Positions 45,528 to 57,959 of a DNA stretch of 64,000 bases are shown here, in pieces. The position numbers were made by a program, and so were the translations under genes. This DNA comes from Eutypella sp. D-1. Its lineage: Eukaryota; Ascomycota; Sordariomycetes; Xylariales; Diatrypaceae. Position 1 is the stretch's first letter. Each line of letters begins with the position of its first letter. The stretch is from NCBI GenBank assembly GCA_023313575.1, contig JAJTTP010000003.1, positions 2,356,001 to 2,420,000 on the forward strand, in the 5' to 3' direction. The notes under the pieces are model-generated. The model was given only the letters and a program-made list of their open reading frames with translations, did no database searches and was not told the DNA's origin.

Positions 45528-47469
45528 ATGGCCAGGTTGCTGAGCATCGGTTCATCGAAGAGGAGTGTTTCCTCGACTTCGGCTGAGAATGCTTCCCCAG
45601 ATAACCCCTTCGAAACATACAGGATATCTGGGGTGCCACGCGGGGTATCGCTTGGCGATATCAAGTCCTCGTTCCCCGAAGCAGAGAGGCAAATGATTCG
45701 CTCCATGTCGCAGTCACCAGCGTATTCCACTCGAGACCATTCCTCACTTGTCTTCACCATCACTTTTGATGGAAAACCCGCTTCACTGGCCAACATCTCC
45801 TCTACGTCGGATTCAGTACCTCTAAGGAGTTGCATTCCTAATATTAACCCCTCATTAGCGAATTCGTCCATCGATGCACATTTCCTCGGCCTCACCCCTC
45901 TAAATACCATCGACGATGATGCCTGCACAGTCGAGTAGGTTGTGTCTTTTGAGACTTTGAGTTATCCCTTCTCTAACTGGTGGTCCCACTAGCATCATTG
46001 CCGTGACCGGTCTCGGCGGCCGGCCGTTCGGATCCTGGCAGCACCCAGGCGATGGAGGTACAATGTGGCTTCGAGACAGTTTGCCGGTCGATATACTAGG
46101 AGCCAGGGTATTCATCTACGGCTACGCGTCAAAACTTAAATCCGATTCTCACGCCACACTGAGAGACTTTTCAGTCGACTTCCTCGCCAGTTTGGAGAGT
46201 AGCCGATCCACTCATGAGGCTGATAGAGTACGTTATTTACGGACCGTACCCTCGGCGGCAGTGCTGATTTGCGTGTAGCGCAGGCCTCTCATACTAATTG
46301 GCCATAGCCTTGGGGGCCTTGTAATAAAGGATGTAAGTAGTTACAGCCATTGCGCATGGATATCCTTGTCTGAGAGTATATAAACTATACAGGTCTGGCT
46401 TCGCTGCCTAGAAGAAAGTGTTCGAAATACCTTTTACAGAGATCTACGCCGGGCAATGTACGGTTTCGTTTTCTTCGGCACTCCGCATTGTGGACTAGAA
46501 GCGGACGCAATGCTAGCAGCCGCTCAAGGTCTACCAACCGAACGACTGATACGAGATCTCCAACCCTCTTCGACGACACTCAAGCGAATGAAAGAAGGCT
46601 TTTGCAATGCAATGCGAGATGTGAAAGTCATCAGCTGCTTTGAGTTAAGAGATACGCCAACGCTCAAGTTGACTAAAGACGGACGCTGCGCCCGGAACGG
46701 AGAGAAGAAGTTGATGGTGACTGAGGACTCGGCCTGCTTGTTTTGGTCGTCTGATAGAGAAACGCGAATTCCAATCAATGAGAATCACTCAATGATTGGT
46801 AAGTTATCAACAAAACCCAGCAGCAAGTACCGCGACGTCAAGAACAGCATAGCAAAAGTCGCGAAGGAGGCGGTCGAACGAGTCTCTACCCAATTCCACC
46901 ACGCAGATATCTTGGATGCGCTGCAACAGAGTCGCGCCGTACTGTCTTTCATCTCACGAAAATCCACGGGACTCGCCAAGTCAATACGGCGTGACCTCTC
47001 AGACTTTATTTCGCGTTTCGATCACTTGTCTTCTATTCTATCAACCAACTTCGTTCTACAAGCATACCTGGGCTCTCATCTTAGTCACCACTTCGTTGCA
47101 CTTTTTTCAGAAAAGCAAAAGGAGCTGTACACCATACTCTCGCCATTCGAGTTTCTTGCTTTCGATACGGACCACGCTTACCAGGACTTAGTGTCATCGC
47201 ACAGATGGCTACGCACCACACCCAGCACGATCTCACCCACACATCTTACAGGGTTATTCACCAACAACAACATTGCACAACTATCCAGACGTGGTAGTAA
47301 GGTAATAGAATCGCAACTACGAATGTTGTCACTCCCAAAGTTCGATAAGCCTACGAGTCGAGACGTGTCGAGGTTGTACCTTCTTACATGCCCCTTTTGG
47401 GTAATCTGTTGGAGTCATTTCAGTAAAAAGAACTGGAAAGGACAACTAGGTACCCAAGGACCCGATTAA
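45528..47469 (+). CDS. SesB-like alpha/beta hydrolase of the fungal NLR-associated type
   Basis: Exons are 45528-45934, 45993-46227, 46279-46332 and 46393-47469; introns of 58, 51 and 60 bp. Each junction restores family text: CTVD-IIAVTGLGGRPFGSW, EADR-RRPLILIGHSLGG, VIKD-VWLRC. The product is 590 aa. The nucleophile elbow GHSLGG places the serine at residue 224; FIYGYASKL and FVFFGTPH are the usual lipase-like neighbours, and H in INENHSMIGK is the likely catalytic base. SesB-like hydrolases occur alone or as N-terminal effector domains of fungal NLRs, where they may act on lipids during cell death. Here it is a separate gene upstream of an NLR on the same strand. The C-terminus may be cut short by a frameshift near 47440 (see findings). 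An earlier ATG at 45495 is possible. Confidence 0.82.
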
Positions 47470-48933
47470 CCACTATTTAGGGCCTGAGGAGTGCCGTAAT
47501 GCGGCTCACCGGACTAAGCCCCGAAGGGGGGAAGGGGGTGGAGGAGGCCGATGTCTAGTCCATTTCCTTGTTGCGACACGAGGTCATGCAGACACACAGA
47601 TAGCAAGGAGTTCCAAGTCATCTAGGCTTTTCCAAAGCGTCAAGAGAGGCTAGAACACCAAGAGTATATTATACGTATGGCTCGTTAACACCGCTCTTCG
47701 TTCAGCTACTTATTCACCTTTACACGAGGAGTCGCAAGCAACGAGAACGGCTAGTAATGGTGGAATACAGCTTATAGACCCCATACAGCAGGACTTTCTC
47801 TCGTTAATCATCATCGGCTTTCATCGGTATTCCGAGACTTTCTCGCCTGTGACCGAAATATTGGAGGTCAACCACCTCATTAGATCACTATTACGATTAG
47901 GTTGAACGATGGGATCAGCTGCTCAACAAAAAGAATCATTTGCATAAGCGAAGGGTGTGTTTTCATCGCTCGGTGTGCCGGGTTTGGGTGCCATGTGGCT
48001 GTATAATAACTAGAGAGGTTAGGCGTGTCGACGTATAAGGTATCGAGATCATTTCGAACAGACATTTCATGATATCGACCAGAGAAACAGCCCCCCCCCC
48101 CCCCCGGCCCCGCCCCCCTTCCCACGGGTGAGTTCTCACACATTGTGGTACTATAAGCATTCGATTTATCGGCTAAGCCACTTTGCGGATGCTGGTGTCG
48201 GCGGTGTCGCCCGTGCGCCTTGCTCAGCCTGCCGCGCAAGCCTCGCGCGCCGTATTGACTTCGCCATGCCTAAATGCCCACCTCGCAGCCTTCTTCCGCC
48301 CTTTTCCCTTAGTGTCTTCTCTGTAGTTCCCGTCTCGTATAATTGACCTATAGGGCCTGTTCCATCTATCCCGCTAATGAGGGAGATGGGAATATTAGTA
48401 AAAATGGTAAAGGACTTGATAGTTTACAGTACCGATGTTTAGTACCAGCGGTGACTTCTGACGGTTCAAGTGGTTGTATCTTCTTGTGATAAGGTTGGCG
48501 ATATATACATCATTATGGGCTCATTCGCGGAAATACGACCACTCACCTTTCAGTACGTAGGTTGCGGAGCGGCGGCAACGTTACAATTAATTTAAAATTG
48601 AAGCCTAACATCTTGGGTAGTACGTTGGCGGCAGGCAAGCATCTATCTGACATATAGAAGTCTGCAGCCTAACTTATTATCTTCCAGAGTCATGAGACGG
48701 CCGTTGTACTTCCTACTCAGCCTGGCGGCCCTGGCCAACCAACACCAACACTCTAGACCTGTGGGCTGTCATGGCTTTCTATCACTTCAAATATTACATG
48801 TCTAAAACTCTAAGGAAACATCATTGCTTCGTCCACTTTCGTCTACCTCTCCTACCCATATTCAATAGGGCCATCAGAGCACTGTCATCCACTCAATCAT
48901 GGGCACTTTTCTTTCCCGCAGAACCTGATCGAC
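47470..48933. other. Intergenic region between hydrolase and NLR
   Basis: 1.5 kb. Another frame over 47451-47655 reads VPKDPINHYLGPEECRNA and may belong to the hydrolase. A run of 15 C followed by GC-only sequence is at 48091-48118. No other gene was supported. Confidence 0.4.
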
Positions 48934-51900
48934 ATGGATTCATTTCAGTCTCCCCTTGTTAATGCAAGAAGGGACATGCTAATTTGGGAGCAATTCAAAC
49001 GATTCGAAAATTCCCTTACAGAAGAGGAAAGACAAGATGTCACAATCTCATCTGCAGACGAACTCATAGCCACAGTCAATGAGGTTGATAAGACCAAATG
49101 CAAACCTAGCAGAGCCACCAGGATTATCAATGCTTTCAGACCACTGATTCAGTTCCTTGATACAAATTGTCGGGCAATTGACAATTTTGTTCAGGTTCAG
49201 CCTATGCCTTGTGCTATCATTTGGGGCCTACTCAGAACTATATTAGAGGTGAGGCTAAATTTGGTGCACGTGAACAAAAGAAGATCACCGGATAAATGAA
49301 AATAGTGTAGTGCTAAGTTACCACACTACAGGCCGCAAAGCGATTCGATGGATACTTCAAACAACTTATCTCAATGGTCAATCAGCTTAGCCATTCGTTG
49401 ACATTGTACCAGGCATATGATGAGTTTCTCGGTGATAATGACAGACTGAGACGGGCTCTCGCTAGTACATACTTCCAAACACTCGTATTCTTGAAGCAAG
49501 CTAAACTTGCGCTCACCCAAAAAAGGGGTTAGCAGTACATGTCTAAGTGCCAGCTTCATGAGCAACCCTATTGATATTTTACAGGACTAAGAAGATTCAT
49601 CAAAGTCCTCTGGAGCGATTTCGATTCTGAATTTGGCGATATACTGGAGACAATCGATCAGCAGTCCAGTATTGTCCGAGACGAGATCACGTTGGCACAT
49701 CGGAGAAAGCTTCACGGGGCATTACGCATCCAGTCTTTAAGACTCGAAACTCCTTCAATAGGCGTCGCCCAGGTTAGCTCTTTTCTCAACGGCTAAGATA
49801 ATCCAAATACGGGGGTTTTGATGTCAATGCTAACTCCGACGCAAGGATATTGCATCATTAGCCCACCGATCGGAAATTATGGACTGGCTTCAACCACTCG
49901 ACATGGAAAGTATTCTCGTTCGTGAAAGCAAAAAGCGATGTGAGAATACTGGAGAATGGCTCCTGAATGACACACGCTTTGATAGTTGGCTGAACGGCAA
50001 AGCACGAGATAGGGCAATCTGGATTATGGGTTCTCCTGGCTGCGGAAAGACCGTTCTCAGCACCTTGGTCATTGATCGAGCAAGAACTCAGACGTGGCAA
50101 GGGCATCACAGGGCTACTGCCTTTTTTTTCTGTGATAAACACTCATCGTCTGATGTGCTTCTAGGATCCTTGATCACGCAATTTCTTGCCCAGCTGCATG
50201 AAGTACCCTCCAGCATTAAAAGCGCATTCCTCAATGCCAAAACCAACGGCAGATCTAGGATCGCTCCAGCGGACCAACCATTATCACTCCTGCGGGATTT
50301 GATCATCTCTGATATAGGCCATTCCTACATTATCATCGACGGGTTAGGCGAGCTGACTGACACCGAAACTATCCCTAGCTTGTTGCGACAGTTGCTCGAC
50401 ACAACACCGAATTCGCGCATGCTATTTCTCAGTCGATTCCATCCTATATTAGAGAATCATTTCTCTAATGCATGCCAAATCAGGTTGTCGTCAGATCTAC
50501 TTAACGACGACATCAGACGCTATGTATCCCGCGAATTACGGAAGCTTCACAGCAAGCTGGCAGATGACTGTTTAAGAGACTCAGTGCTTTCTAAGATCTG
50601 CCAGGGCTCTGATGGAATGTTTCTTTGGGCTAGTCTCATGATACAAACTCTGCAATCTGCCATCAGTCCCGAAGAAACTCTCGAAAAACTGGCGAACGCT
50701 CCCAGCGGACTAGATGCGTTGTACATCACCATATTAGAAGAAGCAGCTCGACAGCCAAGAAGTAGACGCCGCTTAGTGAGATCAACGTTACTATGGACTT
50801 GTTTCGGTGCACGGCCGCTTCAGTGGTCTGAATTGGAGGCGATCCTGGCATTTGATTGGACACTAGGTCGACCTATAGAGGCTCGAGCACCGTTCAAATC
50901 TGCAGTACTCCAGTACTGCAGTCCACTGGTGGAATACATTCCAGAGACGAATACGTTTCGGACTGTTCACTCATCTTTTCGCGAATGCCTTATCCATCTG
51001 TGTGAACGAGAAAAATCTCGCAAAACATCTCTTAGAGAAAGCGAGCTCCTCATACAAGAGCAAGACGCCAACCTCGAGATCGCTCGTTTATGCCTCGAAT
51101 GTATGATCTACGAACCCGAGACTCTAGAACGCCCAGGACCTCTTCTAGATTACGCCACGTTATTCTGGTGCATCCATCTGGATAAATCTGCTTTCTGCCC
51201 CGACCTTTGCCGGCGGATCCAGGAATTTTTATCAATTCCATCTTGCCGGGAAAAATGGATATCTCGGTTCTTCGACCTAGAATGGTCGAGGTTTCCATTT
51301 CAACACATCGTCAAACAGGAGAAAAGTATGAAAGGCTGGATGGGCGGCAAAGGGCACGAAGTAAATGACGATCGAAATGCAAACCGTCCAAACTGGGTAA
51401 GGGATATGCAATATATCCTCTATCCACCACAAACTCCGAACAAGTCACGATGCCAGGATCTCAGTGTTAGGAGTTATTTCGAGAGGTTCATGGTTCTCCG
51501 AGATCTGTCCCGGGAGTGCACTATCAGCGGACAGTTGAATCAAGCCGAATCATGGTTGTTAAGCCGATTACAGGTGCAACAGTCTGGATTTGGCTCACGC
51601 CATATATCTTGTTGTATCTTCCTCAATAGCCTAGGCCTCATCTACGATCAACAAAAAAGAACTGACCTAGCAACGAGAACCCAGGAACTTGCGCTTAGCA
51701 TTCAGGAAGAGGTCCTTGGTAGTGCGCACCTGGAAACAGTATGGACCATAAACGAGTTAGGGAGAATGTATCGACATTGTGAGCAATTAGGTACGTCAGA
51801 AAAGATGCATCTCCGCGCACTTAAAACGCTCCGTGCGGTGCTCTCACCAGACGATCTACAAATTGCGTGGACTCTCAACACGTTAGGAAGGATGTATCGC

Positions 51901-52281
51901 AGGGATACTCAATACGAGAAAGCTGTGACTCTGCATTCTGAGGCCATCGACATACAAGGTACGAAGCTAGGTGAGAAGCATCCCCATCGATTGTGGGCAA
52001 TGATGGACCTCGCAGCGTGCTACCGTGGACAAGGCCAGCTGAAAGAGTCAGTGGCCCTGTATAGACTTGCCTTACAGGGAAGGATTGAGGTTCTCGGGGA
52101 GAGTCATGCCGACACTTTCTGGGCGATGAACAATCTTGCTGTCGTTCTAGAGGAACTGGGACACTTGCGTGAAGCAGTATTACTGCAAAAAGAGGCGTTG
52201 CAGGGGCAAACTAGACTTCTTGGTCCGGAACATAGACACACTCTGTGGACTGAGAAAACGGTCAAGCGACTACAAATCTAG
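48934..52281 (+). CDS. Fungal NLR: DUF7708-like N-terminus, NACHT NTPase, TPR repeats
   Basis: Exons are 48934-49248, 49332-49527, 49585-49772 and 49846-52281; introns of 83, 57 and 73 bp with branch points and consistent phases. The product is 1044 aa. Residues about 60-190 (MPCAIIWGLLRTILEAAKRFDGYFKQL and following) match the DUF7708 helical region. NACHT starts near 265: Walker A GSPGCGKT at 295-302; the Walker B strand is IIIDGLGEL at 395-403, where IIIDALDEC is usual. FLSRF (sensor 1 place) and a winged-helix region with FRTVHSSFREC follow. The last about 250 residues are 42-residue TPRs of the kinesin-light-chain type (LGRMYR, LG-x-H-x-x-T). Such STAND proteins sense signals by their repeats and start immune or incompatibility cell death. 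The TPRs are fairly diverse, not near-identical. Confidence 0.9.
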
Positions 52282-52440
52282 CCAGCATTACTCGCTCCCT
52301 CAGAGCAATCCGTGCCGCCGTATACGAGAATGTGACTGGCATCACAGTTAACTCACCTTTCCATACCTTCAAGATTCATCCGATAGGTGGTTGATACTCC
52401 CCAGGCAGCGAAACAATACACTGTTGGTTGTTAGTGGTCA

Positions 52441-52524
52441 CTGGTATGGACCCACATACCAGTAGGCAGTACCTATGTACCTATCTCCCGTTTATATAAG
52501 GATATAGGCTTCGCCCGTATCCTT
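52441..52524. repeat. Two hairpins at the gene/AT-island junction
   Basis: CTGGTATG (52441-52448) pairs with CATACCAG (52455-52462). AAGGATA (52498-52504) pairs with TATCCTT (52518-52524), with inner GGC-TTC-GCC at 52507-52515. They lie 160-240 bp after the NLR stop, exactly where the AT-rich block begins. They may be the NLR's 3' end structure or an element edge. Confidence 0.6.
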
Positions 52525-53988
52525 TTTAAATAAATAAATAAATCTTAAACCAGAATATAACACTAATTTTACCACCTTTTATTATTATTATTTATTATCT
52601 TTTTCCCTTACGTACGTATTTATTAATATTAATTAATATTATTAAATAATTAATAACATAAATTAATAAAATTAAAAAAGTTATTATCGTAATAATTTAA
52701 AAATCTTTTTACGTTAATATTATTAATAAATTTTTAATATTAATATTAATATTATTTTCCCTTATTTATTTTTATAATAAATAATAACCTTTTTTTATTT
52801 ATATTACCGTATAATAACCTTTATTTACCTTTTTTATTATTATTATCTTTAAAACCACCCATTATATCGGATAATTAATAATAAGCCGGACCATCGTTTA
52901 AAACTATTAAAAAACGACTTTATAAAAAAGAAAATTAATAAATAAAGTTATAAATTAAAAAAGCTATTTAACGGGAAAATATAAACGCTTTTATTCAGTT
53001 TTTTAACCTTATTTTAAAACGTACGGCATTATTGGTTTAAACGTTTAACCTTACGGTTATAAAATAGATAAAAATCAACTTTTAATAAGCCATTTTTAAA
53101 TAAAAAGTTATATAGGTATTATTTGCTTTTAATAACTTTAAAATAACTGATAACCGCCCCGATATTAACCAAATAATAAAAAAAAATATTTAATAAATAT
53201 TAAAACCATTTTCGGGGATTTATAAAAATAAATTTCGAGGTTATATTTAAATAATTCCAGTTTATTTTAAAAACGGCATTAATATAATAAAACGTATACG
53301 TTAAAAATAATAATATAAATTTTATAATTAGGTTAATGAATTTTATTATTTAATAATAATTTCCGGAATAAAACTTTATTAAGCTTAAAGTAGTTATAAA
53401 TAAATATTTTTATACGTTAGTATAAAAAGTATCGGTTTATAATATAAAATACGGATTAATTTATTTATAATTTTATAAATTATTTACATATTTTATTATT
53501 CGGCTTAAAACGTTTATAAAACCGTCCGGTAAACTTTAATATTAACCGTTTTAAAATAATTAATTAAAGATTTTAACGGTATAAATTATATTATATAAAA
53601 TAATAACCCTGTTTATTTTATTACTTAATCCTTTATATTAATTTTTAAAATATGCTTTTAATTAACCTTTTTTTTAATATATTTTTACCCCGGATTAACC
53701 GCGTATTAACTTAAATTTTAACCCGGAACGTTTAAAACCCCGTAAAATATTAAATATTTTAATAATATTTAATAACCTTTTCTTTTTAAACGGATTTAAT
53801 TTTAATTTATTTCGTTTATATAATAACCTTTCTTTATGTAAATAACGTAATCTTTTCCTTTTTTTTTTTTACTTAATTTATATAACTTTTTCCCGGGAAT
53901 ATTAACTTAAGGTATCCGTATTAATACTTTTACTTTCCGGGATACCTTTAATTAAAATATTTTTACGGTTATTTAATTTATCCGTTTT

Positions 53989-54426
53989 TGTTATAACCCG
54001 GTCAGGTTATAAAAGGCCAAGTGGGGCCAATAACGAATCACGATCCCATTCGAAAAAACGAGGCTTTTAAAAAAACCTAGCCACAGTAGGTTAGCCACGT
54101 CCGAATCACGTAATAAAAAGGATAGCTAAGATAACCAGTTATCCTAATGATCCAGGATAACTAGGATAGCCAGTTATCCTAATAATTTAATAATAACCAC
54201 ATATTTTAATATCAGGAATAAAAGACATAAATAATATATAATTAAGCTTATTACCTTTTTTTTAAATAATTTTTAAACTTATTAGCTTATAATATAACTT
54301 AATTACTTAAAGCACTTTTTTTTTTACTATTACTAAACGTGATTATTTATTACTTAAAACCCCAGCATTTCTGTTAATATAAACCCCTCGATTGGACTAA
54401 TAGTTAGAAATAAACCAGCCGTCACA
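53989..54426 (-). repeat. Solo LTR F (438 bp) with 5-bp target duplication GTTTT
   Basis: It starts TGTTATAACCCGG and ends AGCCGTCACA on the plus strand, a TG...CA element. GTTTT stands on both sides (53984-53988 and 54427-54431). Same length as LTR D and similar to its reverse complement. Internal inverted units of GGATAACTGG/CCAGTTATCC type are present. Confidence 0.85.
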
Positions 54427-56319
54427 GTTTTACCCGGGCATACCGGGTTATTTACTTTAATTTACGGGAAATAATTAATAGCCTTTTAAATAACTATATT
54501 TAACGATAAAAAAGGATAACCGGACCGTCCTTTTTTTAAAAATTTAAATTAACCCGTATATTATAAAACCTAAATAATTTAAAAAATACTAATTTTTAAC
54601 GTTATTTTCCTTTTCCCCGTTAACTGTTTTAAATAAAAAACCGGGGACTGTAAAAACCTTAAAAAGTTATAATTCCTTTTTTTAAATAATGCTTAAATTT
54701 ACCCCGGGATTTAATTTATTATTAAACCGGACTTTTATATTTATTAATAACTAATAAAAATAAATTTATTACGTTATTTTATTAATTAATATCTTAAATA
54801 AATTATACTTATTAATTATTATAAAATAATTTAAAAAAACCTAAAATAAGGAAAATAATTATATAAAAAAATTTACGATATTTTAAAAAATAAGTTCCAC
54901 TTTTTTTTAAATATATATTATATTAATAATATTTAATAAACGTAATTTTATACTATATTTTTAATTATCTTATTAAAATATATAATATTATATTTCTTTT
55001 ATAACGTTTTTTATTATTTAATATTTATTAATATATATTTTATTATAAAACGTTATTTTAATACTAAATAGAATAAAGTTTAATACCATTATAATTAAAT
55101 ATTTATAACTTTTTTTAATATTAAAGTTAAAAACGCCGGTAAAAATAATTTAAAAATGTTTTAAATTTTATTCGATAAGTTTTTATTATATTAAAAAATA
55201 TTAAAACCCGATTTCCGAAAAAAATAATAATTAATCGCCGTTATATACCGAATTTACCGTATAATTCCTTAATTTTAATATATTTTTTTCGAACTTATTA
55301 TTTGCTTTAAAAACCTGGCAAATAAATTTTACGTTTTAATTAATATTTATAAAATTATAAAACAAATTAGTTAATATATAGTTAATAAAAATAATAACGA
55401 TAATAATAATAATAATAACGCTTTTTATATCGACCGTAAATATTACCGAAACGATAAAAACGGGAAATATTATTAAAAATAAAAACTTAATAAATAATAA
55501 AAACATAAATATTAAATATATAAAAAAAAGGATATTAATTTATTAAGTATTTAAAACGGGAACGTAAAAAGGTGAAGGCATAATAAAAGGTTAAAAAAGT
55601 GTTTTAACGTAATAATTATGCCGTTTTCCTTATTAAATACGAAAAAAATAAGCCTGTTTCGGAACCCGAAAAAGAAAATATCGTAAAACATTTTAACTAT
55701 TCGGATAATAATTAATATTTTATAGTTATTTACTTATTTAATTAATCTTTTTAGTACTAAATTAACCCTTTTTTATTTACGATAAAAAACGCACCCGATA
55801 TTATATTTATTTTAAACAAATATATTAAAAACGTTTTTTAAGGAATTATGCTAAATATAAATATTATTAAACTATCCATTATAAAAAAAGAATAATATTT
55901 TACTTTAATAAAAAAATACTTTAATTAATAACTAAAAATGGATAAACATTATACGGGAAAAATTAATATCCGTTTCGGAAATAAACCCCGTATTAAATTA
56001 TTCGGTATAATCTTTATTAATATTTTTTTCGGTTAAATTAATTTTTATATAATAAAAATAAATACCTTATTTTTAATATTAATTAAAAATATAAATCGAC
56101 TCGGTATATATTTTAATAATATTACGAACTAATTAATTAATAAAAACGGCATAACGGTTAGCATTATTTAAAAATAAAAGCATTTATGGTTTAAATTCGA
56201 TAATATTATTTACTTTACGGAAATAAAATTATATAAAATTTATATACGTTTCGGATACTTATTTATTAATAAATTTTATTATTATTATTAAATTAAAAAT
56301 AAAACATTTTAAAGGTTTA

Positions 56320-57060
56320 AGTTTAATTTAAAAAATTTAAAAATAAATTTTAATTTTAAAGTAATTATTAATATAATATATTTAAATAAAAAACTTATTT
56401 TTTATATTATCGATATAGCTATAAAATTTTAAACAATACGTTTTATAAAAAATATATTAATTAAAAAAATATAAAATATATTTTAAAAATATTAAATCGA
56501 TACGTATTTAAAACCCCCGGATATTATTACTTATAGCGTTAATATAAATTTCGATAATATTAAATTTTATAATAAAGCACGTTTTATCGGAATTATTTAT
56601 TATTAAATGTTAATAAAAGCATATTAATTTATCGGTAAAATAAAAAAATATTATAGTTTTATCCGAAAAGCATATAAGATTATTACGGAGGAATTCGGAA
56701 ATACTGGATTAAAATTATAACGTTTATAAATAATAATAAAAATAATTAATAATATAATTAATTTTAACGGTGTTATTTTTACTTTATTAATTTTTAAAAC
56801 TTATTTTCGAATTAATATAAATTTATTTTTTATTTTTATATAAACTTAAAAAGTTTAAGTAATATAAAAGGTTATAATAAAAGTTAATTAAAAACGCGCT
56901 AAATATTAAAAATAACTTAAATACATAAAAAACACTTTTAAAATCTTTCCTTTTAAATAATAAAATGTTTATATATAAAAACAAAAGGATGGAAAAGTTT
57001 TTTTAAAGTTATCGCGGTTATTAATAAAAATATAATAATAAATTTAAAAATAATAAAAAG
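56320..57060 (+). pseudogene. RIP-destroyed Copia-like integrase core
   Basis: Plus-strand reading with many stops still gives IDTYLKPPDIITYS, ARFIGIIYY, GKIKKYYSFIRKAYKIITEEFGNTGLKL-type text and INNIINFNGVIFTLLIFKTY. This corresponds to the catalytic part of retroviral-type integrases of fungal LTR elements, where a Gly-Lys-x-Glu-Arg-Tyr-His motif precedes an Arg-Arg-Ala-Tyr helix. Copia is my best assignment. Sequence upstream to about 55.8 kb may belong to the same element, but is too mutated to place. Confidence 0.65.
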
Positions 57061-57100
57061 TATAATAACCTTTCGGAGCTTATATATTAAACCTTATATT

Positions 57101-57959
57101 TGTTATGGCCTGACTAGGCTAATGTAACGGCTGGTTTATTCCTAACTATTAGTCCAGTCGAGGGGTTTATATTAACAGGAGTGCTGGGGTTTTAAATAAT
57201 AAATAATCACGTTTAATGATAATAAAAAAAAGGGTGCTTTAAGTAATTAAATTATATTATAAGCTAATAAGCTTAAAAATTATTTAAAAAAAAAGTAATA
57301 AGCTTAACTATATATTATTTATATTTTTTATTCCTAATACTGGAATATATAATTATTATTAAATTATTAAGATAGCTGGTTATCCCAGCTATCCTGGATT
57401 ATTAGGATAACTGGCTATCCTAATTATCCTTTTTATCACGTAACTCGGACGTGGCTAACCCACTATGGCTAGGTCTTTTTAAAAGCCTTATTCTTTTAAA
57501 TAAGATCGTGATTCGTTATTGGCCCCACTTGGCCTTTTATAACCTGACCGGGTCATAACAGCCAAGTGGGGGCTAGTAATCTTATTCGTTAGCGGTACTG
57601 CCGGAAAAATAAAAATATAAGCCAGCCACATTTAACAAGCCATAAAAAAAGCTATATATAGATCCGTTATAATCCACGGATTTAAAGGTATTAATTAGAT
57701 CCGTTACGATTTAAGGATTTAATATAACCATATATTTTAACGTTAAGAATAAAGGATATAAATAATATATAATTACGTTTATTACCTTTTTTTTTAAATA
57801 ATTTTTAAACTTATTAGTTTATAATATAACTTAATTACTTAAAGCATTTTTCTTTTTATTATTACCAGACGTAATTACTTATTATTTAAAACCCTTAACA
57901 TTTTTATTAACATAAACCCCTTAACTGGACTAATAGTTAGGAATAAACCAGCCGTCACA
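57101..57959 (-). repeat. Solo LTR E, split by LTR D, with target duplication ATATT
   Basis: The left piece is 57101-57122 (TGTTATGGCCTGACTAGG...), the right piece 57561-57959, ending CCGTCACA. ATATT flanks it at 57096-57100 and 57960-57964. Without D and its duplicated 5 bp the length is about 416 bp. It belongs to the same subfamily as B and A (contains GATCCGTTA units). Confidence 0.85.
57123..57560 (+). repeat. Solo LTR D (438 bp), nested in LTR E
   Basis: TGTAACGGCTGG...GTCATAACA in plus orientation, inserted into E. Its target copies are GCTAA (57118-57122) and GCCAA (57561-57565), which differ by one C/T, as RIP would produce after insertion. Same subfamily and same length as LTR F, opposite direction. 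Confidence 0.85.

Noticed and set aside
48771..48962. 63-aa frame before the NLR
   Set aside because: Overlaps the NLR start codon in another frame, with no domain.
53989..57560. LTR F and LTR D as the inverted ends of one DNA transposon
   Set aside because: Each has its own pair of target duplications and TG...CA ends, so they are independent LTR insertions.
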